Part shown: piece after piece, positions 1 through 8,985 of the stretch
Layout: the number at the start of each line of letters is the position of its first letter
Numbering within the stretch: position 1 is the first letter of the stretch
Assembly: GCA_049606855.1 (NCBI GenBank)
Contig: JBMYVY010000013.1
Span: forward strand, 1-64,000
Length of the DNA: 64,000 nucleotides
Source of the DNA: JBELHR01 sp049606855
GTDB lineage: Bacteria; Bacteroidota; Bacteroidia; Flavobacteriales; Flavobacteriaceae
Reading direction: 5' to 3'
The notes under the pieces: model-generated
What the model was told of the DNA's origin: nothing
The model's input: only the letters and a program-made list of their open reading frames with translations
The model's database searches: none
Made by a program: the position numbers and the translations under genes

Positions 1-26
1 GTAATGTCTAATACAGATACTTTCAT
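1..26 (-). CDS. rplD: 50S ribosomal protein L4, first 8 codons (partial)
   Basis: Only the start of this gene is in the window. On the minus strand the L3 stop codon and this ATG form a TAATG overlap, and the following codons read MKVSVLDI, the usual L4 N-terminus of Bacteroidota. L4 binds 23S rRNA, lines the exit tunnel and in some bacteria represses its own operon. The position directly after rplC is the conserved S10 operon order. The identification rests on eight residues plus synteny. Confidence 0.75.
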
Positions 27-643
27 TACTTCTCGATAGTTACGTAAGCGTTTTTATGACCTGGTACAGCACCCTTAATAACGATTAAGTTCTTCTCTGC
101 AACAACCTTCAACACTTTTAAGTTTTGAACTTTTACATTTTCTCCTCCCATACGACCTGCCATACGCATTCCTTTGAATACACGTGCAGGATAAGAAGCA
201 GCACCAATAGAACCAGGAGCTCTTAATCGGTTATGCTGACCGTGTGTCGCTTGACCAACTCCAGCAAATCCATGACGTTTTACAACCCCTTGGAAACCTT
301 TACCTTTAGAAACACCTGTAACATCTACAAATTCTCCCTCTGTAAATAATTCTACATTGATTTCATCTCCTAATTTGTACTCTTCTTCAAATCCTTGGAA
401 TTCAACAACTTTCTTCTTAGCAGTGGTACCAGCTTTCTTAAAGTGACCAGCGGCCGCTTTAGTAGTATTTTTCTCTGCTTTGTCATCGAAACCAAGTTGA
501 ACAGCTTCATACCCGTCAACCTCTTCGGTTCTGACTTGGGTAACAACGCAAGGACCTGCTTCAATAACTGTACAAGGAATATTCTTCCCATTTTCGTCAA
601 AGATGCTGGTCATTCCGATCTTTCTTCCAATTAACCCAGACAT
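26..643 (-). CDS. rplC: 50S ribosomal protein L3
   Basis: L3 is an early-assembly protein of the large subunit that binds 23S rRNA near the peptidyl-transferase centre. The 205-residue product is normal length for the family. It opens with the characteristic MSGLIGRKIGMTSIF and contains the conserved loop region (SKGKGFQGVVKRHGF at about 112-126, then the HGQHNRLRAPGSIG stretch). It follows rpsJ after 101 bases, a large gap for an operon whose other spacings are under 30 bases, and overlaps the next gene (L4) by one base. Co-transcription from the promoter upstream of rpsL is expected. Confidence 0.98.
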   Translation of the reverse strand: MSGLIGRKIGMTSIFDENGKNIPCTVIEAGPCVVTQVRTEEVDGYEAVQLGFDDKAEKNTTKAAAGHFKKAGTTAKKKVVEFQGFEEEYKLGDEINVELFTEGEFVDVTGVSKGKGFQGVVKRHGFAGVGQATHGQHNRLRAPGSIGAASYPARVFKGMRMAGRMGGENVKVQNLKVLKVVAEKNLIVIKGAVPGHKNAYVTIEK

Positions 644-683
644 AATTTATATTTAATTAATAATGATTATTATTCAGATTACA

Positions 684-709
684 AGGCCTACACTAAAACA
701 GGTAGACCT
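684..709 (-). promoter_or_regulatory. RNA hairpin in the rpsJ-rplC gap
   Basis: In the minus-strand transcript AGGTCTAC pairs with GTAGGCCT around a 10-base loop. One of the eight pairs is a G-U wobble that would be an A-C mismatch on the other strand, so the stem is better as operon RNA. No T-run follows, so it is not an ordinary terminator. It may be a processing or ribosomal-protein regulatory site; that is inference. Confidence 0.4.
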
Positions 710-744
710 CGCTCTCTTAATTTTATTTATTCAATCTATTTAGA

Positions 745-1050
745 TCACACTTTAATTTCTACTTCAACACCACTTGGTAATTCCAATTTCATCAAAGCAT
801 CAATGGTTTTAGATGAAGAAGAATAGATATCCAATAAACGTTTGAAAGAAGACAATTGAAATTGCTCTCTAGATTTTTTGTTTACGTGTGGAGAACGCAA
901 TACAGTGAAAATCTTCTTGTGTGTTGGCAATGGAATTGGACCATTAACTACAGCTCCAGTTCCTTTTACCGTTTTTACGATTTTCTCAGCAGACTTATCT
1001 ACTAAATTGTGATCGTAAGACTTTAATTTAATTCTAATTTTTTGACTCAT
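745..1050 (-). CDS. rpsJ: 30S ribosomal protein S10
   Basis: S10 (NusE) is a small-subunit head protein and also an antitermination partner of NusB. The 101-residue product has the standard start MSQKIRIKLKSYDHNLVD and the conserved GPIPLPT motif at about residues 38-44, then the RSPHVNKKSREQF segment that contacts 16S rRNA. It lies 11 bases downstream of fusA. No tuf gene intervenes between fusA and rpsJ, unlike in many proteobacteria but as usual in Bacteroidota. Confidence 0.98.
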   Translation of the reverse strand: MSQKIRIKLKSYDHNLVDKSAEKIVKTVKGTGAVVNGPIPLPTHKKIFTVLRSPHVNKKSREQFQLSSFKRLLDIYSSSSKTIDALMKLELPSGVEVEIKV

Positions 1051-1061
1051 TTTAGTAAATA

Positions 1062-3191
1062 TTATGCGTTACCTTTTGCTTCCTTAATCACTTCTTCTGA
1101 AACATTCGAAGGAGTTTCTTCATAATGATCAAACTCCATAGTTGAAGTTGCACGACCAGATGAAAGAGTTCTCAACGATGTAACATATCCGAACATCTCT
1201 GATAACGGAACAAAAGCTTTTACTACCTTAGAACCTGAACGGTCAGACATGTCATTAACTTGTCCACGACGACGGTTCAAATCTCCAACTACATCACCCA
1301 TGTTTTCTTCTGGAGTTAATACCTCCAATTTCATAATAGGTTCCATGATCTTAGCTCCAGCAGCTTTAGCAACAGATTTAAATCCAAGTTTAGCAGCTAA
1401 TTCAAAAGATAACTGGTCAGAATCCACGGGGTGGAAAGAACCATCTGTTAAAGTAACTTTCATTGCATCAACTTCATATCCTGCCAATGGACCATTCTTC
1501 ATCGCTTCCTTAAATCCTTTCTCTACAGAAGGAATAAATTCTTTAGGAATACGTCCACCTTTAATTTCATCTACAAACTGTAAACCAGGTCCTTTAAAGT
1601 CCTCATCTGCAGGTCCAATTGTAAACACGATATCACCGAATTTACCACGTCCACCAGATTGCTTCTTATAAGTCTCTCTGTGATTTGTTGTTTGAGTAAG
1701 TGCTTCTTTGTACTCAACTCTTGGCTGTCCTTGATTCACGTCAACTTTAAATTCACGCTTCAAACGATCAACAATAATATCTAAGTGAAGCTCTCCCATT
1801 CCCGAAATCACCGTTTGACCAGAAGCCTCATCAGTTTTTACTTGGAACGTTGGATCCTCTTCAGCTAATTTAGAAAGGGCAATACCTAACTTGTCAACAT
1901 CCGCTTTGGTTTTAGGCTCAACAGATACCCCGATAACTGGATCTGGGAAGTCCATAGATTCTAAAATAATTGGAGCTTTTAAGTCAGACATCGTATCTCC
2001 TGTCTTAATATCCTTAAATCCTACCGCTGCACCAATATCTCCAGCCTCAATAGTATCTAAAGAATTTTGCTTATTAGCATGCATTTGATAAATACGAGAA
2101 ATACGCTCTTTTTTACCTGAACGGTTGTTTAAGATGTAAGACCCGGCATCTAATTTACCAGAGTAGGCACGGAAGAATGCTAAACGACCTACAAATGGGT
2201 CAGTAGCAATCTTAAATGCTAAAGCAGCAAATGGATCATCTATAGAAGGTTTTCTTGAAATTGCATCACCTGTATCAGGATCAGTTCCAACAATATCTTC
2301 TTTATCTAAAGGAGATGGCAAGTAACGACAAACAGCATCTAAAAGGAATTGAACCCCTTTGTTTTTAAATGCAGAACCGCAGATCATTGGAATGATTGCC
2401 ATATCCATAACCGCAGCTCTTAAAGCAGCATGTACTTCCTCTTCTGTTATAGAGTTTTCATCTTCCATGAATTTCTCTAAAAGATTTTCGTCATACGATG
2501 CAACCTCCTCAATTAATTGAGCACGGTACATTGCAGCTTCCTCTTTTAAATCTTCTGGAATATCAATAATATCAAAAGTAGCTCCTTGAGTTTCATCATG
2601 CCAAATAATAGCACGATTCTTTACTAAATCAACTACCCCTTTAAAGTCAATCTCTTCACCAATTGGTAAAACGATAGGAACTGCGTTAGATCCTAACATT
2701 TCTTTTACCTGATTGTTTACGTTTAAGAAGTCAGATCCTTGACGGTCCATCTTATTAACGAAACCAATACGCGGTACTTTATAGTTATCTGCAAGCCTCC
2801 AGTTTGTCTCAGACTGAGGCTCAACACCGTCTACTGCAGAAAACAAGAATACTAATCCATCCAATACACGTAATGAACGGTTTACCTCTACTGTAAAGTC
2901 AACGTGACCTGGAGTATCGATTATGTTAAAGTGGTATCCTTTTGTGTCTGGAGTTTTCTGTCCATTCTCAATTGGAAATTCCCAAGTACAGGTAGTTGCA
3001 GCAGAAGTAATTGTAATACCTCTTTCTTGCTCTTGCTCCATCCAGTCCATTGTAGCAGCACCATCGTGTACTTCTCCAATTTTATGAGAAACTCCTGTAT
3101 AATAAAGAACACGTTCTGTTGTAGTAGTCTTACCAGCATCAATGTGAGCGGCAATACCAATATTTCTTGTAAATTTTAAATCTCTAGCCAT
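1062..3191 (-). CDS. fusA: Translation elongation factor G
   Basis: EF-G is the cytoplasmic GTPase that drives translocation of tRNA and mRNA on the ribosome and helps RRF recycle it. The 709-residue product carries the P-loop AHIDAGKTTTT (15-25), the switch I region ending RGITITSAAT, DTPGH (92-96) and NKMD (146-149), followed by the usual domains II to V. Length and motif order are those of the canonical translational EF-G1. It sits between rpsG (12-base gap) and rpsJ (11-base gap) in the str operon. Confidence 0.98.
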   Translation of the reverse strand: MARDLKFTRNIGIAAHIDAGKTTTTERVLYYTGVSHKIGEVHDGAATMDWMEQEQERGITITSAATTCTWEFPIENGQKTPDTKGYHFNIIDTPGHVDFTVEVNRSLRVLDGLVFLFSAVDGVEPQSETNWRLADNYKVPRIGFVNKMDRQGSDFLNVNNQVKEMLGSNAVPIVLPIGEEIDFKGVVDLVKNRAIIWHDETQGATFDIIDIPEDLKEEAAMYRAQLIEEVASYDENLLEKFMEDENSITEEEVHAALRAAVMDMAIIPMICGSAFKNKGVQFLLDAVCRYLPSPLDKEDIVGTDPDTGDAISRKPSIDDPFAALAFKIATDPFVGRLAFFRAYSGKLDAGSYILNNRSGKKERISRIYQMHANKQNSLDTIEAGDIGAAVGFKDIKTGDTMSDLKAPIILESMDFPDPVIGVSVEPKTKADVDKLGIALSKLAEEDPTFQVKTDEASGQTVISGMGELHLDIIVDRLKREFKVDVNQGQPRVEYKEALTQTTNHRETYKKQSGGRGKFGDIVFTIGPADEDFKGPGLQFVDEIKGGRIPKEFIPSVEKGFKEAMKNGPLAGYEVDAMKVTLTDGSFHPVDSDQLSFELAAKLGFKSVAKAAGAKIMEPIMKLEVLTPEENMGDVVGDLNRRRGQVNDMSDRSGSKVVKAFVPLSEMFGYVTSLRTLSSGRATSTMEFDHYEETPSNVSEEVIKEAKGNA

Positions 3192-3203
3192 TTGTAAGGT
3201 ATA

Positions 3204-3680
3204 TTAGAATCTAAAGTGTGAGAATGCTTTGTTTGCTTCTGCCATTTTGTGTGTATCAACACGCTTCTTAACAGCAGCTCCTTCTTCTTTTGCAGCAGCA
3301 AGGATTTCACCTGCCAATTTCTGCGCCATAGTTTTCTCGTTACGCTTTCTCGCATAAGAGATCATCCACTTCATCGCCATAGAAACCTTACGGTCTGGTC
3401 TAATTTGCATTGGAATCTGGAACGTAGCTCCACCAACACGACGACTTCTAACCTCTACTTGTGGCATTACATTAGATAATGCATCTTTCCATATTTCTAA
3501 AGATGACTTTTCTTCATCATCTTTTCTTTGCTCTACGATATCTAGTGCGTCATAAAAAATTTTAAACGCTACTGATTTTTTACCGTCCCACATTAAGTTA
3601 TTCACGAAACGTGTTGCTAATTGATCGTTAAATCTTGGATCCGGTAAAAGAACTCTTTTTTTAGCTCTTGTTTTTCTCAT
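3204..3680 (-). CDS. rpsG: 30S ribosomal protein S7
   Basis: S7 nucleates assembly of the small-subunit head and contacts the E- and P-site tRNAs. The 158 residues include the typical MRKTRAKKRVLLPDPRF start, the beta-hairpin region VEVRSRRVGGATFQIP near residues 76-91, and the C-terminal TMAQKLAGEILAA helix. In some bacteria S7 represses the str operon; no obvious binding structure is visible in the 28-base rpsL-rpsG gap. Confidence 0.98.
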   Translation of the reverse strand: MRKTRAKKRVLLPDPRFNDQLATRFVNNLMWDGKKSVAFKIFYDALDIVEQRKDDEEKSSLEIWKDALSNVMPQVEVRSRRVGGATFQIPMQIRPDRKVSMAMKWMISYARKRNEKTMAQKLAGEILAAAKEEGAAVKKRVDTHKMAEANKAFSHFRF

Positions 3681-3708
3681 GTCTCTGTCTTAATAAAAGA
3701 TTTAAAAA

Positions 3709-4083
3709 TTACTTCTTAGGGCGTTTAGCTCCATATTTTGATCTTCGCTGAGTTCTTCCCTCAACACCAGCTGTATCTAAGGCACCACGTACAATGTGAT
3801 ATCTTACCCCTGGTAAATCTTTTACTCTTCCACCTCTAACTAATACTATCGAGTGCTCTTGTAGATTATGTCCTTCTCCTGGGATATACGCGTTAACTTC
3901 GTTTCCGTTAGTTAAACGTACCCTTGCAACCTTTCTCATTGCTGAGTTAGGTTTCTTCGGTGTAGTCGTGTAAACACGAGTACAAACCCCTCTTCTTTGA
4001 GGACAAGAATCCAAAGCAGCCGATTTACTCTTCTTAGTTATCTTGGTTCTTCCTTTGCGTACTAATTGCTGAATAGTTGGCAT
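3709..4083 (-). CDS. rpsL: 30S ribosomal protein S12
   Basis: S12 lies at the decoding centre and is the classical streptomycin-resistance target. The 124-residue product has MPTIQQLVRKGR at the start, the decoding loop TTPKKPNSAMRK (about 40-51, with the wild-type streptomycin-sensitive Lys) and the second conserved loop GVRYHIVRG including the segment where Lys88-type resistance changes occur. It is the first gene of the operon, with an approximately 50-base leader from the predicted promoter. Confidence 0.98.
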   Translation of the reverse strand: MPTIQQLVRKGRTKITKKSKSAALDSCPQRRGVCTRVYTTTPKKPNSAMRKVARVRLTNGNEVNAYIPGEGHNLQEHSIVLVRGGRVKDLPGVRYHIVRGALDTAGVEGRTQRRSKYGAKRPKK

Positions 4084-4139
4084 ACTGTTTATTAATAAAT
4101 TATACTTTAAATTGTAAATTCTCTATTTTTTAGAGGGTG

Positions 4140-4170
4140 CAAATGTACAACTATTTTGTAAATATTCAAA
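4140..4170 (-). promoter_or_regulatory. Promoter of the str/S10 operon
   Basis: On the minus strand TTTG (4167-4170) is separated by exactly 19 bases from TACATTTG (4140-4147), a perfect match to the Bacteroidota TTTG-N19-TAnnTTTG consensus for the primary sigma factor. Transcription should start near 4133, about 50 bases before rpsL. Confidence 0.8.
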
Positions 4171-4445
4171 TATCAGCGAGTTAATTTTACTAAGACATCT
4201 AAAACACTGAGTTTCAAAGGAAGTTTTAATCACCAACTAATTTTCATCAAACCCAGAAATCAAAACAAAAAACCATAAACTAGAAATGAATTAAAAAGAC
4301 TTTAAAAAAGTTTCGACACGAATTAAACGTTAAAATTAACAAAATACAAGCACAACAACAGTATTTATCTACCTGAATTTCAATATGTTAAACATAAATT
4401 CATGTTAAATAAACATTAAAAAAAACCCATTGAGTCTAAATGTAT

Positions 4446-4461
4446 TGTTAAAATTTTAACA
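4446..4461. repeat. 16-base perfect palindrome upstream of susC
   Basis: TGTTAAAATTTTAACA is perfectly self-complementary and lies just upstream of the susC -33 position (about 4470). It could bind a dimeric regulator, but AT-rich palindromes also occur by chance in this composition. Confidence 0.4.
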
Positions 4462-4469
4462 TATTTAAG

Positions 4470-4500
4470 TTTTCTTTTTTGTCAAAATATTGCATTTTCG
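4470..4500 (+). promoter_or_regulatory. Predicted promoter of the first susC
   Basis: The proposed -7 element CATTTTCG (4493-4500) ends 27 bases before the ATG. The same octamer stands at the same distance before the third susC (20467-20474, minus strand). The matching -33 position, 19 bases upstream, is TTTT rather than TTTG, so the core promoter is weak. The leader has no Shine-Dalgarno sequence, only TCAAATAATTATTTAA before the start. Confidence 0.5.
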
Positions 4501-4527
4501 CTCCGATTAACTCAAATAATTATTTAA

Positions 4528-7500
4528 ATGAAAACAAAGTTTAACGCTTTGCTGACATTATTTTTAATGTTCGCAGTGCAAATTGTTTTTGCACAAAGCC
4601 AAACAATTTCAGGATCTGTTTCCGATGAAACTGGACCACTTCCTGGAGTTAGTGTTGTTGTTGAAGGCACTAACAAAAATGTTCAAACGGATTTTGATGG
4701 TAACTATACCATTGAAGCTTCCAATGGAGACGTCCTACTATTTAGTTACGTAGGAATGACTCCTGTTCAAGTATCTGTAGCCCCTGGTGCAAACTACAAC
4801 GTAGTAATGCAATCAGACAACCTTTTAGAAGAAGTAGTTGTTATGGGATATGGAACTAAAAAGAAAAGTGAATTAACTGGATCTTCTGTTCAGGTAAGCG
4901 CTGCTCAAATTGAATCAGCTCCGGCTCCTTCAGTTGATCAAGCTCTTCAAGGACAAGTTGCAGGTTTAACTGGATCAACTACATCAGGTACTCCAGGTTC
5001 TACTTCTACAATTCGTATTCGTGGTATTTCTTCGATTACTGCTTCTAACGAACCACTTTATGTAGTTGATGGAGTTCCGGTAACAAACGGGAATTCATCT
5101 GGTTCTACTGCTATTTCATCTCTATCTCCTCTGGCTACTATTAACAGTGCAGATATTTTGAGTGTTACGGTTTTAAAAGATGCATCTGCCACTGCTGCTT
5201 ATGGAGCAAGAGGTTCAAATGGTGTAATTGTAATCACAACGAAATCTGGACGTTCAGGTAAAACTACTTTCAGTTTTGATTCATGGGTAGGTGTTCAAGA
5301 AAATGCAATTTCTGGTCCTACTATGTTAACGGCTGCTGAAAGAGAAATGCTTTATTATGAAGCAGTTTACAATACGTATGGTGAAGCATACGGATTTGAT
5401 AAAGATGGCGCACAAGCTTTCTCTGAAGCTTTCAATTTAGATGGAGGAAGATACCAAGCTTGGAATGCTAACGGAAGACCAGAAGGTGATTGGAAAGCTG
5501 CTACAGACAATCCAAATGCATTGACTCAAACTTATAATTTTACTGCCTCAGGTGGTGATGCTAATTCTAACTTCTATGCTTCTTTGGGTTATTACTCAAA
5601 CGAAGGAACTGTAATTGGAACTGACTTCGATAGATGGACAGCTGCTTTCAACTACAATACTCAGTTAACAAAGAACTGGAAGTTTACTACAAGAAACCAA
5701 GTTTCTGATTCAGAGCAAAATGGTATTTTAGAGCAAAGTGCATACTTCTCTTCACCGAGAACTGCATATTACTTTATGCCACCAACTGAAGCTCCTTACA
5801 ATGATGATGGATCGTTAAATTTAGATTTAAACACGAATTTACCGAACCCAATTTATGTAACAGAAAATGATATTAGAAGAAACACGTTGACGCGTTTCTT
5901 ATCTAACAACTCTTTAGAATGGGATATCCCTGTTGAAGGTTTAACTTTCACAACACGTTATAACATTGACTATAGAGTGGCTGCTTACAAAAACTACGGT
6001 AACCCTGTAGAGGGTGATTGGGTACAAGAAGGTGGTTATGCTTACAACTCTGTAAACAGAACAACTAACTATACAATCCAAAACATCTTAAACTACAACT
6101 GGAACATTACTGATGAGCATGTTTTAGATATGTCTTTAATTCAAGAATATCAAGAGAACTATAATAAATTCTTAGGAGCTGACGGACAAAGTTTTGCTGC
6201 TGAAGGATTGACTAACTTAGATAATGCAGGTCTTCCATTAGGAGCTTATGGTAGTTATACTGATTGGAAAATTGCATCATACTTAGCAATGGCTAACTAT
6301 TCTTTCACGAATAAGTATGTGGCTAACGCAACGTTCAGAAGAGAAGGTAACTCTCGTTTCCCAACGGAAAATAGATGGGGTAACTTCTGGTCTGTAGGTG
6401 CTGCTTGGAATATTCACAATGAAGATTTCATGACAGGAGCTGATTGGATTGATCAATTGAAAGTAAGAGGTTCTTACGGGGTTCAAGGTAATGCTGGAAT
6501 TGGTTTAAATACTTACCAAGCCTTATTGAGTTACGATGCTGATTATGCTGGAGAAGCTGCAGTATATCCAAGTACTTTCGGAAACGACCAATTAACTTGG
6601 GAGACTTCAAGTACTTTTGATGTAGGTTTAGACTTTTCTATTCTTAACAACGCTTTAGCAGGTAACGTATCTGTTTATAAGAGAGTTTCTGACAACCTTT
6701 TACAAAATGTACCTTTATCATTGACAACTGGATTTGGTTCACAGAACCAAAATATCGGTACTATGGAAAATAAGGGTGTGGAAGTTGAGTTAAACTGGAA
6801 CATCATCCAGTCTAATGACTTTAACTTATCTATTGGTGGTAACGCTGCAAACAACGCCAACTTAGTAACAAAATTAGCTGTTGATGGTAACGGTGAAGAA
6901 ATTACTATTACAACTGGTACAAGAAAAGTTGAAACTGGTCACACGGTTTACGAGTGGTTCATGAGAAAATATGCTGGTGTTAATCCAGATAATGGAAACA
7001 AGTTATACTATGTAAATGGTATGGACGGTGAGACTACAGAGGATTATAATGCGGCTGAAAGAGCTTATCAAGGAAAAGGTGCATTACCAACATTTACTGC
7101 TGGTATGAACTTCCACGTTGATTTCAAAGGAGTATTCTTAGACGCTCAAGGTTATTATGCAGGTGGTCATCAAGTATACGAAGATTGGACACGTTACATT
7201 CACGAGACTGATTTATTCGGAACACTTTATTACAACTCAATTAACGATGTTTTAGATAGATGGCAAAACCCTGGTGATGTTACTGATGTTTCAAAAGTAA
7301 CTTACTCTGTAGAGCCATGGAGAACACATAGTAAATTCTTACATGATGGAGATTATTTCCGTTTGAAGAATTTAACACTTGGTTATGACTTCCAACCTAA
7401 AATGCTAAGTAAAATTGGTTTAGATGGATTGAGATTATATGGTAGAGGGACAAACGTATTTACATGGGTAAAAGCAAAAGACATGCTTTACGATCCTGAA

Positions 7501-7578
7501 GTAAATGCTAACGGATTTGTTGGTCTTACTTCACCTCCAGTGAAAACTTGGGCATTTGGATTAAACCTAAAATTCTAA
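4528..7578 (+). CDS. SusC/RagA-family TonB-dependent outer-membrane transporter
   Basis: This is the gated outer-membrane barrel of a SusCD import complex, energised by TonB-ExbBD. The 1016 residues begin with a signal peptide (1-22, cleaved near VFA-Q), followed by a carboxypeptidase-D-like regulatory domain (about 25-95, DETGPLPGVSV and FDGNY motifs), a TonB-box-like EEVVVMGYG (101-109), the plug (about 115-240, with the YGARGSNGVIVITTK signature) and a 22-strand type barrel ending in the aromatic GLNLKF. SusD follows after 6 bases. Codon use is smooth and A/T-ending, consistent with strong expression. The substrate cannot be inferred. Confidence 0.95.
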   Translation: MKTKFNALLTLFLMFAVQIVFAQSQTISGSVSDETGPLPGVSVVVEGTNKNVQTDFDGNYTIEASNGDVLLFSYVGMTPVQVSVAPGANYNVVMQSDNLLEEVVVMGYGTKKKSELTGSSVQVSAAQIESAPAPSVDQALQGQVAGLTGSTTSGTPGSTSTIRIRGISSITASNEPLYVVDGVPVTNGNSSGSTAISSLSPLATINSADILSVTVLKDASATAAYGARGSNGVIVITTKSGRSGKTTFSFDSWVGVQENAISGPTMLTAAEREMLYYEAVYNTYGEAYGFDKDGAQAFSEAFNLDGGRYQAWNANGRPEGDWKAATDNPNALTQTYNFTASGGDANSNFYASLGYYSNEGTVIGTDFDRWTAAFNYNTQLTKNWKFTTRNQVSDSEQNGILEQSAYFSSPRTAYYFMPPTEAPYNDDGSLNLDLNTNLPNPIYVTENDIRRNTLTRFLSNNSLEWDIPVEGLTFTTRYNIDYRVAAYKNYGNPVEGDWVQEGGYAYNSVNRTTNYTIQNILNYNWNITDEHVLDMSLIQEYQENYNKFLGADGQSFAAEGLTNLDNAGLPLGAYGSYTDWKIASYLAMANYSFTNKYVANATFRREGNSRFPTENRWGNFWSVGAAWNIHNEDFMTGADWIDQLKVRGSYGVQGNAGIGLNTYQALLSYDADYAGEAAVYPSTFGNDQLTWETSSTFDVGLDFSILNNALAGNVSVYKRVSDNLLQNVPLSLTTGFGSQNQNIGTMENKGVEVELNWNIIQSNDFNLSIGGNAANNANLVTKLAVDGNGEEITITTGTRKVETGHTVYEWFMRKYAGVNPDNGNKLYYVNGMDGETTEDYNAAERAYQGKGALPTFTAGMNFHVDFKGVFLDAQGYYAGGHQVYEDWTRYIHETDLFGTLYYNSINDVLDRWQNPGDVTDVSKVTYSVEPWRTHSKFLHDGDYFRLKNLTLGYDFQPKMLSKIGLDGLRLYGRGTNVFTWVKAKDMLYDPEVNANGFVGLTSPPVKTWAFGLNLKF

Positions 7579-7584
7579 AAAAAA

Positions 7585-8958
7585 ATGAAAAGATTTAAAA
7601 ATATAACAAAAGTGATGTTCGTAGCCGTTTTAGCTATGGCGTCATGTACAACCGAAGACCTAGATCCTACTTTGGCTCAAGATAAGCCTGTAGAAGGAAG
7701 TATTGTTAGCGATCAAGATTTATACGGAGTTTCTAAGGGAATGTATAACCGTATGACATCTTCAGCTTATTACGGAAGAGATTTCATCATCAACAGCGAG
7801 GTACGTACTGATAATGTTTTTGCAAACTCAAATTCTGGACGTTTTACAACAACTGCCGGTTTTAACTACTTAGCAGATTCTCAAAATGGTTTATGGAATC
7901 AAGGTTATGCTGCAATTGGTTCAGCAAACATTATTATCGGAACAGATGTAACAACGTTAGAAGGTGATCAAGATTATGCTCGTCATATTCAAGGTCAAGC
8001 ATATGTTGTAAGAGCTTTGACTCACTTCAATATTTTGAAGAACTACGGTCAACAAAATTTCGGAGGTACGGAAGGAATTCCTTACGTTAAGGAATTTAAA
8101 GGAGATGACATCTATCCAAGTAGAGATGCTGTATCGTCAAACGTTACAGATATGATGGCAGATTTAGATATGGCTTTTGATTTAATGGATGCTTCTTACG
8201 ATGATTCATCAAAAGAGTTTGTTACTAAAATGACTGCAATGGCTATTAAGTCAAGAATCGCTGTTTATTTTGGAGATTGGGCGAATGCTGCTTCTGCTGC
8301 ATCAGCTGTAATCAACTCAAACCAATATGAAATTATTGCAGCAGCTGACTATGTTGCTTCGTTTGGTTTAGATTCAACTAAAAACTCCATTTTCGAATTG
8401 GCTTTTAGTGATACAGACAACAACGGATCTAACTCTTTAGCATTTATTTACAGAGGTTCTCAATATGGAGATATCGAATGTTTAGATAACATCCTTACAC
8501 TTTATGAAGCAGGTGACGTTCGTGCTGATATCATTGGGTATGACCCAGCGTATGCAGACGGTGAAAAATTGCGTAACCTTGGAAAGTTTCCAGATGATTT
8601 AGGATATGATAATGTAAACGTGATTCGTTACGAAGAAGTTATCTTGAACTATGCTGAAGCGTTATTGAATACTGGTGGAGATGCAGTTTCTGTATTAAAC
8701 CAATTAACTTCTATGCGTGGAGCTTCTGCTTATACAACTGTTACTGCTGATGACATCTTAAACGAAAGAAGAAAAGAACTTATGTTCGAAGGATTCCGTT
8801 ATGATGATTTAGTTCGTTCAGGAAAATCAATTGAAAAAATTGATATTAGACAAAATTTTGCAGCGACAATTCCTGCAGGATCAACAGTTTTAGCATATCC
8901 AATTCCTCAAGGGGAGTTAGATGCTAACTCAAACATGACACAGAACCCTGGTTACTAA
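7585..8958 (+). CDS. SusD/RagB-family outer-membrane lipoprotein
   Basis: This is the surface lid lipoprotein that closes over the SusC barrel and captures ligand. The 457 residues start with a lipoprotein signal peptide ending in a lipobox (AMASC, Cys about 21), then TPR-like helices and the C-terminal SusD motif NERRKELMFEGFRYDDL near residue 393, followed by the usual IPQGELDANSNMTQNPGY ending. It is only 6 bases behind its SusC partner and is followed by a strong terminator, so this operon is a bare SusC-SusD pair with no accessory lipoprotein or enzyme. Confidence 0.95.
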   Translation: MKRFKNITKVMFVAVLAMASCTTEDLDPTLAQDKPVEGSIVSDQDLYGVSKGMYNRMTSSAYYGRDFIINSEVRTDNVFANSNSGRFTTTAGFNYLADSQNGLWNQGYAAIGSANIIIGTDVTTLEGDQDYARHIQGQAYVVRALTHFNILKNYGQQNFGGTEGIPYVKEFKGDDIYPSRDAVSSNVTDMMADLDMAFDLMDASYDDSSKEFVTKMTAMAIKSRIAVYFGDWANAASAASAVINSNQYEIIAAADYVASFGLDSTKNSIFELAFSDTDNNGSNSLAFIYRGSQYGDIECLDNILTLYEAGDVRADIIGYDPAYADGEKLRNLGKFPDDLGYDNVNVIRYEEVILNYAEALLNTGGDAVSVLNQLTSMRGASAYTTVTADDILNERRKELMFEGFRYDDLVRSGKSIEKIDIRQNFAATIPAGSTVLAYPIPQGELDANSNMTQNPGY

Positions 8959-8985
8959 TAATCAGATTTCAATCATAATTGAAAG

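Larger units (their letters stand above)
4084..4527. other. Divergent intergenic region, rpsL / susC
   Basis: This 444-base AT-rich gap has no convincing gene. It holds the rpsL promoter (4140-4170), a small inverted repeat CTCTA-N5-TAGAG at 4121-4135 near the expected rpsL transcript start, a 16-base palindrome (4446-4461) and the susC promoter region (about 4470-4500). The roughly 260 bases between the two promoters contain scattered GTTAA/TTAAC words but nothing I can name. Confidence 0.7.

Noticed and set aside
644..744. Internal promoter for rplC
   Set aside because: I found no TAnnTTTG with a TTTG 19 bases upstream on the minus strand; the gap holds a hairpin instead.
1249..1671. 140-codon plus-strand ORF inside fusA
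   Set aside because: It is antisense to a conserved gene and its translation (Ser/Pro-rich) has no family features; a codon-structure shadow.
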